A DNA stretch of 64,000 nt from Flavobacterium sediminilitoris. GTDB lineage: Bacteria > Bacteroidota > Bacteroidia > Flavobacteriales > Flavobacteriaceae. The DNA lies in NCBI RefSeq assembly GCF_023008245.1, contig NZ_CP090145.1, positions 1,674,001-1,738,000 on the forward strand. Direction: 5' to 3'. The notes under the pieces were generated by a model. That model saw nothing but the letters and a program-made list of their open reading frames with translations. It was not told the DNA's origin and searched no databases. A program made the position numbers and the translations under genes. Position 1 is the stretch's first letter; every line of letters starts with the position of its first letter. Below are positions 38,801 through 46,489 of the stretch, piece after piece.

Positions 38801-41800
38801 TTAACATATTTTCCAAAAGATAGAGGGCCATATAATTTTAACCCTTCACTTGCTACAACAAACCAATTTCCAGATACTGATATTGTAGATAATTGGGCAG
38901 GAATTATGCGTTCAATTAATTCAACTAATTTTGAACAATCAAATGTTGAATATGTTCAGTTTTGGATTTTAGACCCTTATTATGGAAATGCTCCAGATGT
39001 AGTTAGTCCTGCGAATACAGGAAAATTAGTGTTTAATTTAGGGGAAATTTCTGAAGATATTTTAAAAGATGGAAGAAAACAATATGAAAATGGATTGCCG
39101 GAAGTTGGAGCAACTACACCAGCGCTTCAAACCGGTTGGGGACAAGTACCAAGTTCTCAATCCTTAGTGTATGCATTTGATACAGACGAGGCAAATAGAA
39201 ATCAACAAGATGTTGGTTTTGATGGACTTAATGATGCTGCTGAAGCAATAAAGTATAGTGCTTTTGCTGGTCAAAGCGATCCATCTGCTGATAATTATAG
39301 ATTTTATTTAAATGCAACGGGTGGAGTTGTGGATCGTTATAGAGATTATAATGGTTTTGAAGGGAATTCTCCTGTAAATGTTACAGATACAAATAGAGGG
39401 AATGACACTAGACCAGATGTAGAAGACGTAAATCGTGATCAAACAATGAATACGATTAATGCTTATTTTAAATTTGAAGTGCCTATTAATAATACTCCTC
39501 AAGTTGGCCAAAATTATGTCGTTGATGTTAGAACAGTATCAGAATCATTACCAAATGGGAGTAATGTTAACGCAAGATGGGTTCAATATAAAATTCCAAT
39601 TTTAGAATTTACACAAAATAATGTAGTAGGAGCTATTGCTGATTTTAGATCAATTAGATTTATGAGAATGTATATGACTGGGTTCTCAGAAGAGATTACA
39701 CTTCGTTTTGGAACTTTAGATCTTGTCAGAGGAGAGTGGAGACGTTATACAAATTCATTAGAATTTAATGACCCTGATCCAACAGATGATAATACTGGTT
39801 TTGATGTTGTAGCAGTAAATATTCAAGAAAATAGTAGTAGATCACCAATTCCTTATGTTTCGCCTCCAGGAGTAACTAGAGAACAGTTATATAATAACAA
39901 TACGGTTATTAATCAGAATGAACAATCTTTATCATTGAGAGTTTATGACAAAGATGGAGGATATAATGATGGTTTAGAAGCAGGAGATTCAAGAGCAGTT
40001 TTTAAAAATGTAAACGTAGATATGCGTCAATTTAAAAAGATGCGTATGTTTTTACATGCAGAATCATTGCCGCAACCAGATGAACCACAGCCACTTCAAA
40101 ATGACCAAATGGTTGCATTTATTCGTTTTGGAAATGATTTTACAGAAAATTTCTATCAAGTAGAAATTCCTTTAAAGGTTTCTTCTCAAAACGCATCAAC
40201 ACCAGATGATGTATGGCTTTCTGATAATGAAATTGAATTACCAATGGAATTATTAACTAAACTTAAAATATTATCACTTAATAACTCTTCAACTATAATA
40301 TATGGCCCTGATGGAATTGGTTTTGTAGAAGAAGAAGCCATTGGTTCTTCGAATAGTAAACTAACATTAGGTATAAAAGGAAATCCGAATTTTGGATTAG
40401 TTCGAACGTTAATGGTAGGGCTTAAAAATATAAGCAATCAAAATATTAGAGGTGAGGTATGGTTTAATGAACTTAGACTTTCAGACTTAGACAATAAAGG
40501 TGGTTATGCAGCGGTAGCAAATCTAGATACAAATCTTGCTGATTTTGCAACTGTTTCCGCAACAACTAGAGTAAGTACTATAGGATTTGGAGGAATAGAA
40601 GAAGGTCCGAATGAAAGAAGTAGAGAAGATGTTTTTCAATATGATATAGTTACTAATTTGAATTTAGGGAAATTACTACCTAAAAAGTGGGGAATAACAT
40701 TACCTTTTAATTATGCAGTTGGAGAAGAAACTATAACGCCTAAATACGATCCTTTTTATCAAGATATTGAATTAAATCAACTTTTAGATGTAACTACAGA
40801 TGCAGAACAACGTTCAAATCTTGAAAATAGAGCAATAGATTATACAAAAAGAACAAGTATTAACTTTATAGGTGTTAGAAAAGAGAGAGGTGAAGGTCAA
40901 AAACAACATTTCTATGATGTAGAGAACCTAACATTATCATATTCTTTTAACGAAACCGAACATCATGATTATGAAATTGAGAATCTTGTTGATCAACAAA
41001 ACAGAACAACAGTAGATTATGCTTATTCATTTAAACCTTTGACAATTGAGCCTTTTAAAAACTCAAAGAAATTAGATAAAAGCGGTTATTATAAAATGTT
41101 GAAAGATTTTAATTTTAATTTCTTACCATCAAATATTTCATTTAGTTCTAATATTATAAGACAATTTAATAGACAACAGTTTAGGTTAGTTGACGTAGAG
41201 GGAATTGGTTTAGATCCTTTATATAGAAGAAATTACTTTTTTAATTATCAATATGGATTCAATTATAATCTTACTAAATCATTACGTCTTAATTATACAG
41301 CAGCTTCAAATAATATAGTTAGAACTTATTTAGATGAAGAAAATAAACCGATAGACGGTCTAGATATTTGGGATGATTATTGGGATATTGGACAATCAAA
41401 TCAGCATAATCAACAAATTGTTTTAAATTATGATTTACCAATAAATAAAATTCCTGCTTTAGCATTTGTTAAGTCAAATTATACCTATACAGGAGATTTT
41501 AATTGGCAACGTTCATCAGATGCCTTTTCATCAATTGTTGCAGATAATGGTATTAGATATAATTTAGGAAATACAATTCAAAATGCAAATTCCCATAAGC
41601 TGAATACAACATTTAATATGGATTTGTTATATCGTTATATCGGGTTGACAGGGAGTAAAAAGAAGAAAAGTAAAAAAGAAAAAGATTCGAAAGATGCTTT
41701 ACCAAAACCAGGGCAAAAGATTACAGCAAAAAGTAAAACAAGTAAGAATGACGGAAATGTATTTGTAAATGGTTTAATAGGAATAATTACAAGTATTAAA

Positions 41801-43093
41801 AATATACAAGTAAATTATACAGAAACAAATGGAACCGTTTTGCCAGGTTATACTCCAGGATTAGGTTTTTTCGGTTCTTCTAGACCATCACTTGGGTTTG
41901 TATTTGGTAGTCAGTCAGATGTTCGTTATGAAGCAGCAAGACAAGGTTGGTTAACTGAATTTCCGGAATTCAATCAAAATTTCACACAGGTAACAAATAA
42001 ACAATTAAATTTCACTGCCCAAGTAGAGCCTTTTGCGGATCTTAAAATAGATTTGACAGCAGACAGAATGTATGCAGATAATTATTCTGAACAATATGAT
42101 GTTTTGAATGGTCAGTATAACTCTCGATCGCCTTATAATTTTGGAAATTTTAGTATTTCAACTGTTTTAATCCAAACAGCATTTAGTCAAAGTGATGAGA
42201 ATTTTTCAGAAGCTTTTGAAGACTTTAGAGCAAATAGATTAAAAGTAGCAAATAAACTAGCTTCTGAATATTATGGAAGCAATGTTTATCCAACTGATTT
42301 AGAAGGTTACCCAGTAGGCTATGGTAAAAATAGTCAACAAGTGCTATTACCTTCTTTTGTTGCTGCATATTCAGGAAAAGATATCTCTAAACAATCAACA
42401 GGTGTTTTTAAAAATGTTCCTTTACCAAACTGGACAATTAAATACACAGGATTAATGCGTTATAAATGGTTTAAAGATAAATTTAAACGTTTTTCATTAC
42501 AACATGGTTATAGAGCAAGTTATAATGTAAACTCATTCCGTTCAAATCTAAATGAAGCGCCTGTAGATGCTAATGGAAACTTTTATGCGAATACAATTAT
42601 TTCAAATGTAAACTTAACAGAACAATTTAATCCATTAATGAGAGTTGATTTTGAAATGAAAAATTCAATCAAAATTTTAGCAGAAATTAAAAAGGATAGA
42701 ACATTAAATATGAGTTTTGATAATAACTTATTAACAGAAGTAAGCGGTAATGAATATACTATAGGTTTAGGATATAGAATAAAAAATGTTACAATAGTAT
42801 CAAAATTAGCAGATAATCCGACAGGAGTAATTAAAAGTGATATCAATATTAAAACGGATTTCTCATTAAGGAAAAATAATACAATTGTTCGTTATCTAGA
42901 TTATAATAATAATGAATTAGCAGGTGGACAAGATTTATGGTCTATTAAGTTATCTGCGGATTATTCGTTTAGTAAGAATTTGACAACGATATTCTTTTAT
43001 GATCATCAGTTCTCACAAGCGGTTATTTCAACATCATTTCCAATAACAAATATTAGAGCAGGATTTACAATTCGATATAATTTTGGGAACTAG
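35873..43093 (+). CDS. sprA: SprA, outer-membrane translocon of the type IX secretion system
   Basis: 2406 residues, matching the roughly 2400-residue SprA of Flavobacterium. SprA forms the very large beta barrel through which T9SS cargo leaves, and is required for gliding. Start is a TTG at 35873, 3 bases after ruvA; no ATG lies ahead of the signal peptide FKKGLKIIFLWFPFFLFSQV. The N-terminal region has RYYVNSKFFEAIFGG and GSVEIDLGVRF; the barrel contains RGEIAYLLPGSSK and ends ITNIRAGFTIRYNFGN. A lysine-rich loop (SKKKKSKKEKDSKD) lies near 1925. Followed by a strong terminator. Confidence 0.95.
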   Translation: MENKFNESVFNRFKKGLKIIFLWFPFFLFSQVDGQENDSIKKGVDLGKIKVPNPQSIVEAYTYDSVTDRYIYTNTFDGFNVNYPLVLTPQQYQELVLREEMRKYYRDKSAAIDGKKDGSEEKKKDLLPRYYVNSKFFEAIFGGNTIDVKPTGSVEIDLGVRFTKQDNPAFSPRNRKTTTFDFDQRISVGLQGKVGTRLNVNINYDTQSTFAFQNLIKLEYGSTEDDILQKLEVGNVSFPLSNSLIRGSQSLFGVKAQLQFGKTTVTGVFSEQKSQTKTVTSQGGGTLQDFELFALEYDSDRHYFLSQYFRNQYDKSLETYPYINSRIQITRIEVWVTNKQNRINSTENNLRNLIALQDLGEAPLTNLTPQEVVGVNLAGNPSFFNVGPDTPSNNPNNKFNPNQIGSNFLTQAIREVATANNGFTIGVDEGLDYAKLENARKLTASEFTYHPQLGYISLSQRLANDEVLAVAYQYTIGDQVYQVGEFGTDGVDATQVDNTGIPSSQALIVKLLKSNLTAVKQKTPNEDLTMPTWNLMMKNIYQIPGGYQLQQEDFKFNILYTDPSPLNYITPFVDNSGNIPLDLPAGVKETPLLKVLNVDKLNYTNDPQEGGDGFFDFYPGITVDPQYGRIIFTTKEPFGEHLFGKLNTGGTENYNDPLTYNVNQNKYVFRNLYKSTQAAALQESEKNKFQLRGRFKSSGGDGISIGAFNVPQGSVVVKSGGRVLVEGVDYTVNYQLGKVQLLDPSLQASNTPLEISVENNSVFGQQTRRFWGVNVEHQFNKNFLVGGTILNLSERPFTNKSNYGQESVNNTIVGLNTNFSTEVPFLTRLVNKLPNIDTDVPSNLSFRGEIAYLLPGSSKADQFNGEATTYVDDFEGSQSSIPLNSPGPWTLASVPLEENFDGNPDETEPVTDDPVIGYKRAKMAWYTIDPVFYTQPPSGINDNDLSLNRTRRIYSRELFPNVDIAQGNSNVISTLDLTYFPKDRGPYNFNPSLATTNQFPDTDIVDNWAGIMRSINSTNFEQSNVEYVQFWILDPYYGNAPDVVSPANTGKLVFNLGEISEDILKDGRKQYENGLPEVGATTPALQTGWGQVPSSQSLVYAFDTDEANRNQQDVGFDGLNDAAEAIKYSAFAGQSDPSADNYRFYLNATGGVVDRYRDYNGFEGNSPVNVTDTNRGNDTRPDVEDVNRDQTMNTINAYFKFEVPINNTPQVGQNYVVDVRTVSESLPNGSNVNARWVQYKIPILEFTQNNVVGAIADFRSIRFMRMYMTGFSEEITLRFGTLDLVRGEWRRYTNSLEFNDPDPTDDNTGFDVVAVNIQENSSRSPIPYVSPPGVTREQLYNNNTVINQNEQSLSLRVYDKDGGYNDGLEAGDSRAVFKNVNVDMRQFKKMRMFLHAESLPQPDEPQPLQNDQMVAFIRFGNDFTENFYQVEIPLKVSSQNASTPDDVWLSDNEIELPMELLTKLKILSLNNSSTIIYGPDGIGFVEEEAIGSSNSKLTLGIKGNPNFGLVRTLMVGLKNISNQNIRGEVWFNELRLSDLDNKGGYAAVANLDTNLADFATVSATTRVSTIGFGGIEEGPNERSREDVFQYDIVTNLNLGKLLPKKWGITLPFNYAVGEETITPKYDPFYQDIELNQLLDVTTDAEQRSNLENRAIDYTKRTSINFIGVRKERGEGQKQHFYDVENLTLSYSFNETEHHDYEIENLVDQQNRTTVDYAYSFKPLTIEPFKNSKKLDKSGYYKMLKDFNFNFLPSNISFSSNIIRQFNRQQFRLVDVEGIGLDPLYRRNYFFNYQYGFNYNLTKSLRLNYTAASNNIVRTYLDEENKPIDGLDIWDDYWDIGQSNQHNQQIVLNYDLPINKIPALAFVKSNYTYTGDFNWQRSSDAFSSIVADNGIRYNLGNTIQNANSHKLNTTFNMDLLYRYIGLTGSKKKKSKKEKDSKDALPKPGQKITAKSKTSKNDGNVFVNGLIGIITSIKNIQVNYTETNGTVLPGYTPGLGFFGSSRPSLGFVFGSQSDVRYEAARQGWLTEFPEFNQNFTQVTNKQLNFTAQVEPFADLKIDLTADRMYADNYSEQYDVLNGQYNSRSPYNFGNFSISTVLIQTAFSQSDENFSEAFEDFRANRLKVANKLASEYYGSNVYPTDLEGYPVGYGKNSQQVLLPSFVAAYSGKDISKQSTGVFKNVPLPNWTIKYTGLMRYKWFKDKFKRFSLQHGYRASYNVNSFRSNLNEAPVDANGNFYANTIISNVNLTEQFNPLMRVDFEMKNSIKILAEIKKDRTLNMSFDNNLLTEVSGNEYTIGLGYRIKNVTIVSKLADNPTGVIKSDINIKTDFSLRKNNTIVRYLDYNNNELAGGQDLWSIKLSADYSFSKNLTTIFFYDHQFSQAVISTSFPITNIRAGFTIRYNFGN

Positions 43094-43110
43094 TTAGTCT
43101 ATATGAATAT

Positions 43111-43149
43111 AAAAAAGACTCACTTTTATATAAAAGTGAGTCTTTTTTG
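43111..43149 (+). terminator. Terminator of ruvA-sprA
   Basis: AAAAAAGACTCACTTTTATA and its complement form a nearly 20-bp stem with a T run, 17 bases after sprA. Confidence 0.9.
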
Positions 43150-43206
43150 TTTTATAAATGTAACATTTTTTAATAGTAATAAGATAAAAAAAATTAAAAA
43201 CCTATT

Positions 43207-43235
43207 TTGGAATTAAATTAATAAAACTACATTTG
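43207..43235 (+). promoter_or_regulatory. Promoter of gcvH
   Basis: TTG at 43207-43209, 18 bases, then TACATTTG at 43228-43235. This fits the Bacteroidota promoter pattern, 24 bases before the ATG. Confidence 0.65.
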
Positions 43236-43259
43236 TGAAACCAATAAAAAAGAAATAAA

Positions 43260-43640
43260 ATGAATATTCCAGCTAATTTAAAGTATACAAAAGACCACGA
43301 GTGGGTATTAATAGAAGGAGAAATTGCAACAATAGGTATTACTGATTTTGCTCAAAAAGAATTGGGTGATATTGTTTATGTAGAAGTAGAGACATTAGAT
43401 CGTACCCTAGAAAGAGATGAGGTTTTTGGTACTGTTGAAGCAGTTAAAACAGTTTCTGATTTGTTTTTACCATTGAGTGGAGAAATTATTGAATTTAACG
43501 AAAACCTTGAAAGTGAGCCAGAAAAAGTAAATGTAGATCCTTATGGAGATGGATGGATGGTTAAAGTTAAAATAAATAACGCTTCTGAAATTGACCAATT
43601 GTTGTCAAATGATGATTATGCAGCGCTTATTGGAGCGTAA
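43260..43640 (+). CDS. gcvH: Glycine cleavage system H protein
   Basis: 126 residues. Lipoyl carrier of the glycine cleavage complex. The lipoylated lysine is Lys63 in [12 protein letters not shown], and HEWV plus the final DYAALIGA are typical. Length is normal. A VanZ-like gene starts inside its 3' end, overlapping by 23 bases in another frame. Confidence 0.96.
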   Translation: MNIPANLKYTKDHEWVLIEGEIATIGITDFAQKELGDIVYVEVETLDRTLERDEVFGTVEAVKTVSDLFLPLSGEIIEFNENLESEPEKVNVDPYGDGWMVKVKINNASEIDQLLSNDDYAALIGA

Positions 43641-43986
43641 ATATTTTTATTTTGCTGTTTTTTGGACGTTATTTATTACTTATATGAGTTTGGTAACGAT
43701 AGAAAAAGTAAATACATCTATTATTAATATTCCAAACAAAGATAAAATAGTTCATTTTGTATTCTATTTTATCTTTGTCTTTAGTTGGATTAAGGTTTTT
43801 AATAGTGATAAAAATAGAATTAATTTAAAAATAGTTGTAATCGCGGTATTATATGGCATAATTATTGAAGTATTACAGTCGGTGTTCACTACTAATCGTC
43901 AAGCAGATATTTTTGATGCTATGGCAAATGCTCTCGGAGCGTTAACTGCGTTTCTTTTTTTGAGATATATTAAAAATAAATCTTGA
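43618..43986 (+). CDS. VanZ-like family membrane protein
   Basis: 122 residues from ATG 43618 ([17 protein letters not shown]), with about four hydrophobic helices and [18 protein letters not shown] plus [29 protein letters not shown] (shown in part: [16 protein letters not shown]), the VanZ-like pattern. The name comes from the teicoplanin-resistance protein, but most family members are uncharacterised. It overlaps gcvH by 23 bases; a TTG at 43630 is an alternative start. The overlap suggests translational coupling in an operon with gcvH. Confidence 0.85.
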   Translation: MQRLLERKYFYFAVFWTLFITYMSLVTIEKVNTSIINIPNKDKIVHFVFYFIFVFSWIKVFNSDKNRINLKIVVIAVLYGIIIEVLQSVFTTNRQADIFDAMANALGALTAFLFLRYIKNKS

Positions 43987-44042
43987 AAAAATTTTAAAAA
44001 CATCTTATTATTAATTATATTAGCGACCTTAAAAATAAAATT

Positions 44043-44789
44043 ATGGAATTAAAGAAAAATCCTAATGTAGACCCTAAAAGAAATAGTAGATTGTTCTTTC
44101 AGATTGGTCTTGTAGCAGTTTTATTGCTTACTTATGTTGGAATTGAATTAAAATCCGAAGATCCAAGAATAGAAAAAGAAAGATTTACATTGACAGATAA
44201 CTTAATGTTAGATGAAGAGGATGTGATTTTGACAATGCCTCCAGTTCAACAACTTCCACCACCACCACCACCTGCTCCAGAAGTAATTGAAGTGGTGAAA
44301 GATGAAATTAAATTGGAAGAGAAGAAAATTGAAACTACTGAAGTTGAAGAAAATAAACCAGTTGTGGTTGTTAAAGCATCTGAAGTTGGAAGCACAGGAC
44401 CTTCTTTAGATGATATTCCAGATGAGATGCCATTTGCTGTTATTGAGCAAATTCCTATGTTTCCTGGATGTGAAGGAGTGGCAAAAAATCAACAAATGGA
44501 TTGTTTTAATGAAAAAATGCAAGCGCATATAAAGAAATACTTTAGTTACCCTGAAAGAGCTGCTGAAAACGGATCTCAAGGACAAGTTTCTGTACAATTC
44601 TTAATTGATAAAGATGGAGTTGTTAAAGATATTAAGGTAAGAGGAAGAGGAATTAAAAATGATGCTGAACTTTTGGAAAAAGAAGCAGAAAGAATTATTT
44701 CTAAATTACCTAAGTTTACTCCTGGTAAGCAAAGAGGAAAAGCTGTAAGGGTAAAATACGGTTTACCTATTACTTTTAAATTAAATTAA
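44043..44789 (+). CDS. tonB: Energy transducer TonB, first paralogue
   Basis: 248 residues. Cytoplasmic N-terminus, one transmembrane helix (about 15-34), a linker with QQLPPPPPPAPEVIEVV then a Glu/Lys/Val-rich stretch, and a TonB C-terminal domain (about 140-248): EQIPMFPGCEGVAKNQQM, YPERAAENGSQGQVSVQF, LPKFTPGKQRGKAVRVKY. TonB couples the proton-motive force through ExbB/ExbD to outer-membrane receptors. No exbBD genes nearby. Followed by its own terminator and a second tonB. Confidence 0.9.
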   Translation: MELKKNPNVDPKRNSRLFFQIGLVAVLLLTYVGIELKSEDPRIEKERFTLTDNLMLDEEDVILTMPPVQQLPPPPPPAPEVIEVVKDEIKLEEKKIETTEVEENKPVVVVKASEVGSTGPSLDDIPDEMPFAVIEQIPMFPGCEGVAKNQQMDCFNEKMQAHIKKYFSYPERAAENGSQGQVSVQFLIDKDGVVKDIKVRGRGIKNDAELLEKEAERIISKLPKFTPGKQRGKAVRVKYGLPITFKLN

Positions 44790-44828
44790 AAAAAAATCCC
44801 AATCTTTTTAGATTGGGATTTTTTTTTT
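44788..44828 (+). terminator. Terminator of tonB paralogue 1
   Basis: AAAATCCCAATCT and AGATTGGGATTTT with a 4-base loop form a stem extended by A/T runs, starting at the stop codon. Confidence 0.9.
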
Positions 44829-44885
44829 GGCACATAATTTGTGTAGGTATTATTAACAATCTGTTAACATATAACCTATATAATT

Positions 44886-45659
44886 ATGAGAGTAAAAAAT
44901 GAATTTCAGAAAAAGGCAAAAAATAGTGTAATCTATTTTCAATTAGGTCTTATTGCTACAATGTTGGCTGTTTTATTTGTTTTAGAGTATAATTTTCAAG
45001 ATGTAAAGAAGAAAGAAAAAGAATGGGTGTTTAAAGGTCCTATTGTTGATGAGCCTTTTGTGTATAATCCGATTGAAGTTAAACCAGAAGTTACAAAGCC
45101 TGTTTCTAAACCAGTTACTCCTGTTGAGCCAGTTATCCCTCAAAAAGTAGTGACGGATTTTAAAGTGGAAGACGATAAAGTAGAAGTTGAAAAGGAAGAT
45201 AATTTGGCTACTCAAGATAATACTACAAAAGCAGAAAATCCAACATCAAATAATTCTTCAACAGTTAATACGGGAGCAACAACCACACCTAATAGCGGTC
45301 CGGAAACTATTCTTTCTGTTGAACAATTACCAATGTTTAAAGCTTGTAAAGGATTAAGTAGAGCAGAACAAAAAGAGTGTTTCGAATCGGAATTAGCAAA
45401 AGTGGTTTCTAGAAATTTGATTTACCCTAAAGATGATTATGCAGATGGAATACAAGGAAGAACGTTTGTTGAATTTATTATTGACGAAAACGGAAATATA
45501 ACAAATGTAAACTCTTTAGGAAGTGGGAATGCAACAAAAGAAATGAAATTAGCTGCTGAAAAAGCAGTAAAAAAAGTGCCAAAATTAATTCCTGCAAAAC
45601 AAGGAGATAAGAATGTAAAAATTAAATATGTAATTCCAATTTCTTTTAAGATGAACTAA
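44886..45659 (+). CDS. Energy transducer TonB, second paralogue
   Basis: 257 residues with the same layout as its neighbour: transmembrane helix (about 16-36), a Pro/Val/Lys repeat linker (KPEVTKPVSKPVTPVEPVIP), then an Asn/Thr-rich segment. The TonB C-terminal domain contains EQLPMFKACKGLSRAEQKEC, YPKDDYADGIQGRTFVEF and VPKLIPAKQGDKNVKIKY. The order of Cys, Tyr-Pro and IPAK positions matches the first copy, so the two arose by duplication. Each has its own terminator. Confidence 0.9.
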   Translation: MRVKNEFQKKAKNSVIYFQLGLIATMLAVLFVLEYNFQDVKKKEKEWVFKGPIVDEPFVYNPIEVKPEVTKPVSKPVTPVEPVIPQKVVTDFKVEDDKVEVEKEDNLATQDNTTKAENPTSNNSSTVNTGATTTPNSGPETILSVEQLPMFKACKGLSRAEQKECFESELAKVVSRNLIYPKDDYADGIQGRTFVEFIIDENGNITNVNSLGSGNATKEMKLAAEKAVKKVPKLIPAKQGDKNVKIKYVIPISFKMN

Positions 45660-45680
45660 ATTGAATTATTACAAAAAAAG

Positions 45681-45705
45681 AATCCCATATCAATGGGATT
45701 TTTTT
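45681..45705 (+). terminator. Terminator of tonB paralogue 2
   Basis: AATCCCAT and ATGGGATT with a 4-base loop, preceded by A and followed by a T run. Confidence 0.85.
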
Positions 45706-45744
45706 ATTTTTACCAAATTCTAAGAATGTAAAAAAAATCATAAC

Positions 45745-46482
45745 ATGAGACAATATCTAGATGCTACTTATTTAAAAACAGCAGAACAAGCGGGTCTTTC
45801 CAAGAAAGCGAATATGGAAGTTGTGAAAATGAACATCAAAGAAGCCATTGAAGAACAGTTTAAATTGATAATGATTAGGCCAGAATTTGTTTCTGTGGCA
45901 AAAGAAATGATTCAAGAATCTAATTCAAACTTAACAATTGGTACTGTGATTGATTTTCCAAAAGGAGACGGTTCTTTGGAAAGTAAATTGGCTGAAGCTG
46001 AAAAAGCAATTAAAGACGGTGCAGATGATTTAGATTTTGTTTTAGATTATGAAGCTTTTAAAAAAGGAGATGTTGATGTGGTAAAAAAGCAAGTTATAGA
46101 GTGTACAAAATTAGGATTAGAGCATAATAAAATAGTAAAATGGATTATTGAAATCGCAGCACTTAATAATCATCAAATCGTGCAGCTTACAGTTTTGGTA
46201 AAAAATTGTGTAATTGCAAATTTTAAAGAATTTCAATATGAAAATGTTTTTGTAAAATCGTCAACAGGATTTTATCAAACGCATGACGGTTCACCAAATG
46301 GGGCAACTGTTCAAGCAATAAAGTTAATGATTGAAAATGCTTTTCCATTGTCTGTCAAAGCGGCTGGAGGAGTAAAGAATTATCAAGAGGCTTTGGAAAT
46401 GATTAATTTAGGGGTAAAGAGAATAGGAACTTCTGCGGCAAAAGCAATAATATCAGGAGAAGAGTTAAAATCTGAATATTAA
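45745..46482 (+). CDS. deoC: Deoxyribose-phosphate aldolase
   Basis: 245 residues. It cleaves 2-deoxyribose 5-phosphate to glyceraldehyde 3-phosphate and acetaldehyde. Key residues are visible: Asp in DGADDLDFVLD, the Schiff-base Lys in FVKSSTGF, and the second Lys in SVKAAGGVKN. The usual KVIIETGLL stretch reads KWIIEIAAL. Length fits DeoC. The RemB-like gene follows after 7 bases. Confidence 0.94.
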   Translation: MRQYLDATYLKTAEQAGLSKKANMEVVKMNIKEAIEEQFKLIMIRPEFVSVAKEMIQESNSNLTIGTVIDFPKGDGSLESKLAEAEKAIKDGADDLDFVLDYEAFKKGDVDVVKKQVIECTKLGLEHNKIVKWIIEIAALNNHQIVQLTVLVKNCVIANFKEFQYENVFVKSSTGFYQTHDGSPNGATVQAIKLMIENAFPLSVKAAGGVKNYQEALEMINLGVKRIGTSAAKAIISGEELKSEY

Positions 46483-46489
46483 AAAAAAC

